64,000 nt of DNA from UBA2040 sp002384725 (lineage in GTDB: Bacteria; Bacteroidota; Bacteroidia; Flavobacteriales_D; Crocinitomicaceae): the NCBI GenBank assembly GCA_963926475.1, contig CAWUXE010000002.1, positions 1 to 64,000 on the forward strand, in the 5' to 3' direction. Made by a program: the position numbers and the translations under genes. Positions 61,969 to 64,000 of the stretch are shown piece by piece. How positions within the stretch are numbered: position 1 is the first letter of the stretch; the number at the start of each line of letters is the position of its first letter. Under the pieces are notes generated by a model. It saw only the letters and a list, made by a program, of their open reading frames with translations, searched no databases and had not been told where the DNA came from.

Positions 61969-63105
61969 TTATTTATCTGATTTATTTATATTCAATCGAC
62001 ACCAAACAGCTCGATGATCGCTCAAGGTTTCGTTCTGAATATGGAAATAACTACCATTTAAACCAGAACTGTAAAAGATGTAATCTATTCGTCCAGCCGG
62101 CATTCTGCCAGCATAAGTTGAACTAATTCCTCGAGACAATTCACGCGAAGCATCGGTATACAATTTTTGAAATTGCTGATATGTGTAAGAAAGGGGTGTA
62201 TCATTGAAATCACCGCAGATTACTACTGGAAAAGGTGAATCCTTGGCATGATCAAGAACTAGTTTTGTCTGTTCGGCACGCATCGGATAGGCTTTTCTAA
62301 GTTTGGTTACAACGTTTTCAATGGCAGCAGACTTGTCGATGGTTACAACACCGTTGTCATCCACATAGGTGAATTCATCCGATTTAATTTTTATCGATTG
62401 AAGGTGGACGTTATACACCCGAATCGTATCATTTTCTCGGACAACATCGGCGAATATGCAATAATTGTCGTTGTGATCTCCAGATTCTAATTGCAAAGGA
62501 ACTTCACCTTTGGCGATCATGGGTAACTTCGATAAAATCGCTATCCCAAAATTCTTTCGACCTTTAGTTCGATGACTATAACGCTCGTGATAATCAACTG
62601 TTTGCAAGAAGCTCACCAAACTATCTCTTGTGGGGAAAGATTTAGATTTGTCTTGGTGATAGAACTCTTGAAAACAAACAATATCAGGCTGTTCTTCGTC
62701 CAAAAAAGCAAAAATCTTTCGGCGGTTTATATTACTCGAATCGACTGACCAATTGTATAAATCAAATAGTCGAACATTGTAACTCATCAAGGTAAATGAT
62801 TCGGATTCATTTTCTGTTTTCACTTCTTTTCCTAAGGAATAATGACGGAAATGCAGATTGCCTCCGAGTAAAATAATTAAAAGTATAATCAAACTCCATT
62901 TTGATTTAAACAATGCAAACACTACAAGTAAAATCAAATTGACAATAATAAAAATCGGGTAGAGAAGGCCAAAGAAAGGAATTATCCACGCCGATTCAGG
63001 GTGTACAAACGGGCTCAAGTAAGATAAGCAAAGAGACAACAGCGCCAAAACTGTTATAAACTTGAGTAATCCAGCAACCTTTTTAAACCAGCCTTTGTTT
63101 CTCAT
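61969..63105 (-). CDS. Endonuclease/exonuclease/phosphatase-fold membrane protein
   Basis: Three hydrophobic helices at about 13-30, 36-58 and 62-82 are followed by the EEP domain (about 105-375). The motifs are MSYNVRLFD (about 107-115), VCFQEFYH (about 140), GDFNDTP (about 295-301) and SDHRAVW near the C-terminus, which supplies the catalytic histidine. The enzyme should be membrane-anchored with the EEP domain outside the cytoplasm or at its face; phosphodiester substrates such as nucleic acid or phospholipid are possible. It overlaps the rhomboid gene by four bases. Confidence 0.9.
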   Translation of the reverse strand: MRNKGWFKKVAGLLKFITVLALLSLCLSYLSPFVHPESAWIIPFFGLLYPIFIIVNLILLVVFALFKSKWSLIILLIILLGGNLHFRHYSLGKEVKTENESESFTLMSYNVRLFDLYNWSVDSSNINRRKIFAFLDEEQPDIVCFQEFYHQDKSKSFPTRDSLVSFLQTVDYHERYSHRTKGRKNFGIAILSKLPMIAKGEVPLQLESGDHNDNYCIFADVVRENDTIRVYNVHLQSIKIKSDEFTYVDDNGVVTIDKSAAIENVVTKLRKAYPMRAEQTKLVLDHAKDSPFPVVICGDFNDTPLSYTYQQFQKLYTDASRELSRGISSTYAGRMPAGRIDYIFYSSGLNGSYFHIQNETLSDHRAVWCRLNINKSDK

Positions 63106-63992
63106 TTACTGCTTTGTTTGAATAAAAATTCCTTCTCTTGTTTTGTTAGTGAGTCATATCCTGAACGGCTTATTTTATCGAGAATTGCATCAATTTGCTC
63201 TTGACTCATTTTTTTAGTTACGTTGTACTCGTCATCCTTTAATTTTGAAGCAGGTTTTCTTCCTTGCACCTTTCGCAGTTTAGGATTGGTGAATCGATCC
63301 GTGACTTTAACTTTTATAGAATCCACAACTTTGGCCAATCTAGTAATAATATTACTTGAAGTATTCAGTTTTCGAACGGACAAAAATCCAAATAGGGCGC
63401 CGCCAAGATGCACGAAATGGGCAATATTGTCTGATTCGCCAATGGATAAAAAATCTTTTAACACAAAGAATAATGCCAAGGCAAACATGGGAACTTTTAA
63501 AATGCCATATAGATAAACGCTCAATTTAGGTTTGTACATGGCTAAAGCAATGAAAATAGCCATAATGGCACCCGAGGCGCCTACAACTTGATTGTAATGG
63601 CTAATATACATCGGCAAAGCGTAAGACAAACCAAGGTGAATTAATCCACCAAAAACACCCCCGAAAATATAAGTATACAGCAATCTTTTTCCTGAGAAAA
63701 ACTGCAGAAACATCTGTCCTGCGAAATACAAGAAAATCATGTTAAACAGAAAATGCAAGAAACCAAAATGAGAGAAAATGCTGGTAAAAACACTCCAAGG
63801 GTGAGTAACAAATCCATACCAATTAGACGGCATAGTAAAAATATCATCAAGCAATGGGTGGTTATCACCTAGGATTGCAATCAACAGTTGAATGGTCAGA
63901 AAAACGGCTAGATTCCAGGCCAACAATCGAATGTGCATTCCGCCATTCTTGTATTGATTTTTGAGTTGATCCAGAAATGAGTTGTTTGCCAT
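63102..63992 (-). CDS. Rhomboid-family intramembrane serine protease
   Basis: The protein of 296 residues has the six-helix rhomboid core in residues 20-205. The catalytic serine S140 is in VVGASGAI and the histidine H195 is in AHFVHLGGALFGF, with the HFGFLHFLFNMIFLYF helix (about 75-90) also conserved. It cuts membrane proteins in the bilayer. The C-terminal about 90 residues are cytoplasmic, ending in a short DUF6576-like helix pair (DAILDKISRSGYDSLT). It starts eight bases from the window end, so earlier operon genes may be missing, and its TGA overlaps the EEP gene start. Confidence 0.93.
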   Translation of the reverse strand: MANNSFLDQLKNQYKNGGMHIRLLAWNLAVFLTIQLLIAILGDNHPLLDDIFTMPSNWYGFVTHPWSVFTSIFSHFGFLHFLFNMIFLYFAGQMFLQFFSGKRLLYTYIFGGVFGGLIHLGLSYALPMYISHYNQVVGASGAIMAIFIALAMYKPKLSVYLYGILKVPMFALALFFVLKDFLSIGESDNIAHFVHLGGALFGFLSVRKLNTSSNIITRLAKVVDSIKVKVTDRFTNPKLRKVQGRKPASKLKDDEYNVTKKMSQEQIDAILDKISRSGYDSLTKQEKEFLFKQSSK

Positions 63993-64000
63993 TAATAGAA

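Noticed and set aside
1..64000. CRISPR array, prophage or IS element
   Set aside because: No regularly spaced direct repeats, transposase, integrase or phage structural gene was seen in the window.

Overview
The window is a low-GC stretch of a Bacteroidota chromosome, most likely from the order Flavobacteriales and possibly near Crocinitomicaceae/Fluviicola (the order is inferred; the family is a guess). The signs are secreted proteins with type A and type B type IX secretion (T9SS) C-terminal domains, FadL-like and 'putative porin' barrels, and an OmpA protein with TPR and beta-propeller modules. CarB lacks its allosteric domain, and promoters fit the phylum consensus (TTG or TTTG, about 19-23 bases, TAnnTTTG). 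No CRISPR array, prophage, IS element or rRNA was seen.

Layout. 1-1863: an accessory edge of small minus-strand genes, separated by imperfect palindromes with TATAAC/GTTATA ends that look like integron cassette sites. 1938-5473: a small orphan gene, then a TPR protein and a PorE-like OmpA protein in one operon. 5584-11100: a thiolase and three overlapping genes for envelope or secreted proteins. 11101-15748: kdsC-like phosphatase, a Rossmann/DUF2520 protein and secA. 15950-23308: guaA, a LysM/periplasmic-binding fusion, hemF and a large T9SS type B surface protein. 23450-34515: carB, a DUF4834-like protein, YfhO, an FkbM methyltransferase, two glycosyltransferases and a Wzx-like flippase, which together form a surface-glycan region.

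34516-43204: DUF1573 lipoprotein, CtpA-like protease, NlpC/P60 hydrolase, a polyamine operon with a fused AdoMet decarboxylase-spermidine synthase plus an agmatinase-type hydrolase, then a TIGR02757 protein, a LolD-like ATPase and ribBA. 43205-53371: a frameshifted gene remnant, glucosaminidase, FadL-like and porin barrels, a repeat-rich lipoprotein, proS, two tandem tRNA-Glu genes and rpsT. 53652-63992: fabG, the two ends of a decayed large ABC-transporter gene behind two intact secreted-protein genes, hemB, a site-2 protease, an Smr protein, a 25-residue-repeat protein beside a nucleoside-recognition membrane protein, an orphan glutamine amidotransferase with Sua5/TsaC, an endonuclease/phosphatase-fold protein and a rhomboid protease.

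Most of the window is housekeeping and envelope biology. The observations most worth following are the cassette-like left edge, the internally deleted ABC-transporter gene at 54449-55098, the polyamine fusion operon, and the 25-residue-repeat protein coupled to an SpmA/SpmB-like protein. Several starts were moved from the longest open frame to an internal ATG, because of a signal peptide or because a promoter lies inside the longer frame. All family names come from reading motifs and architecture; no database search was run.
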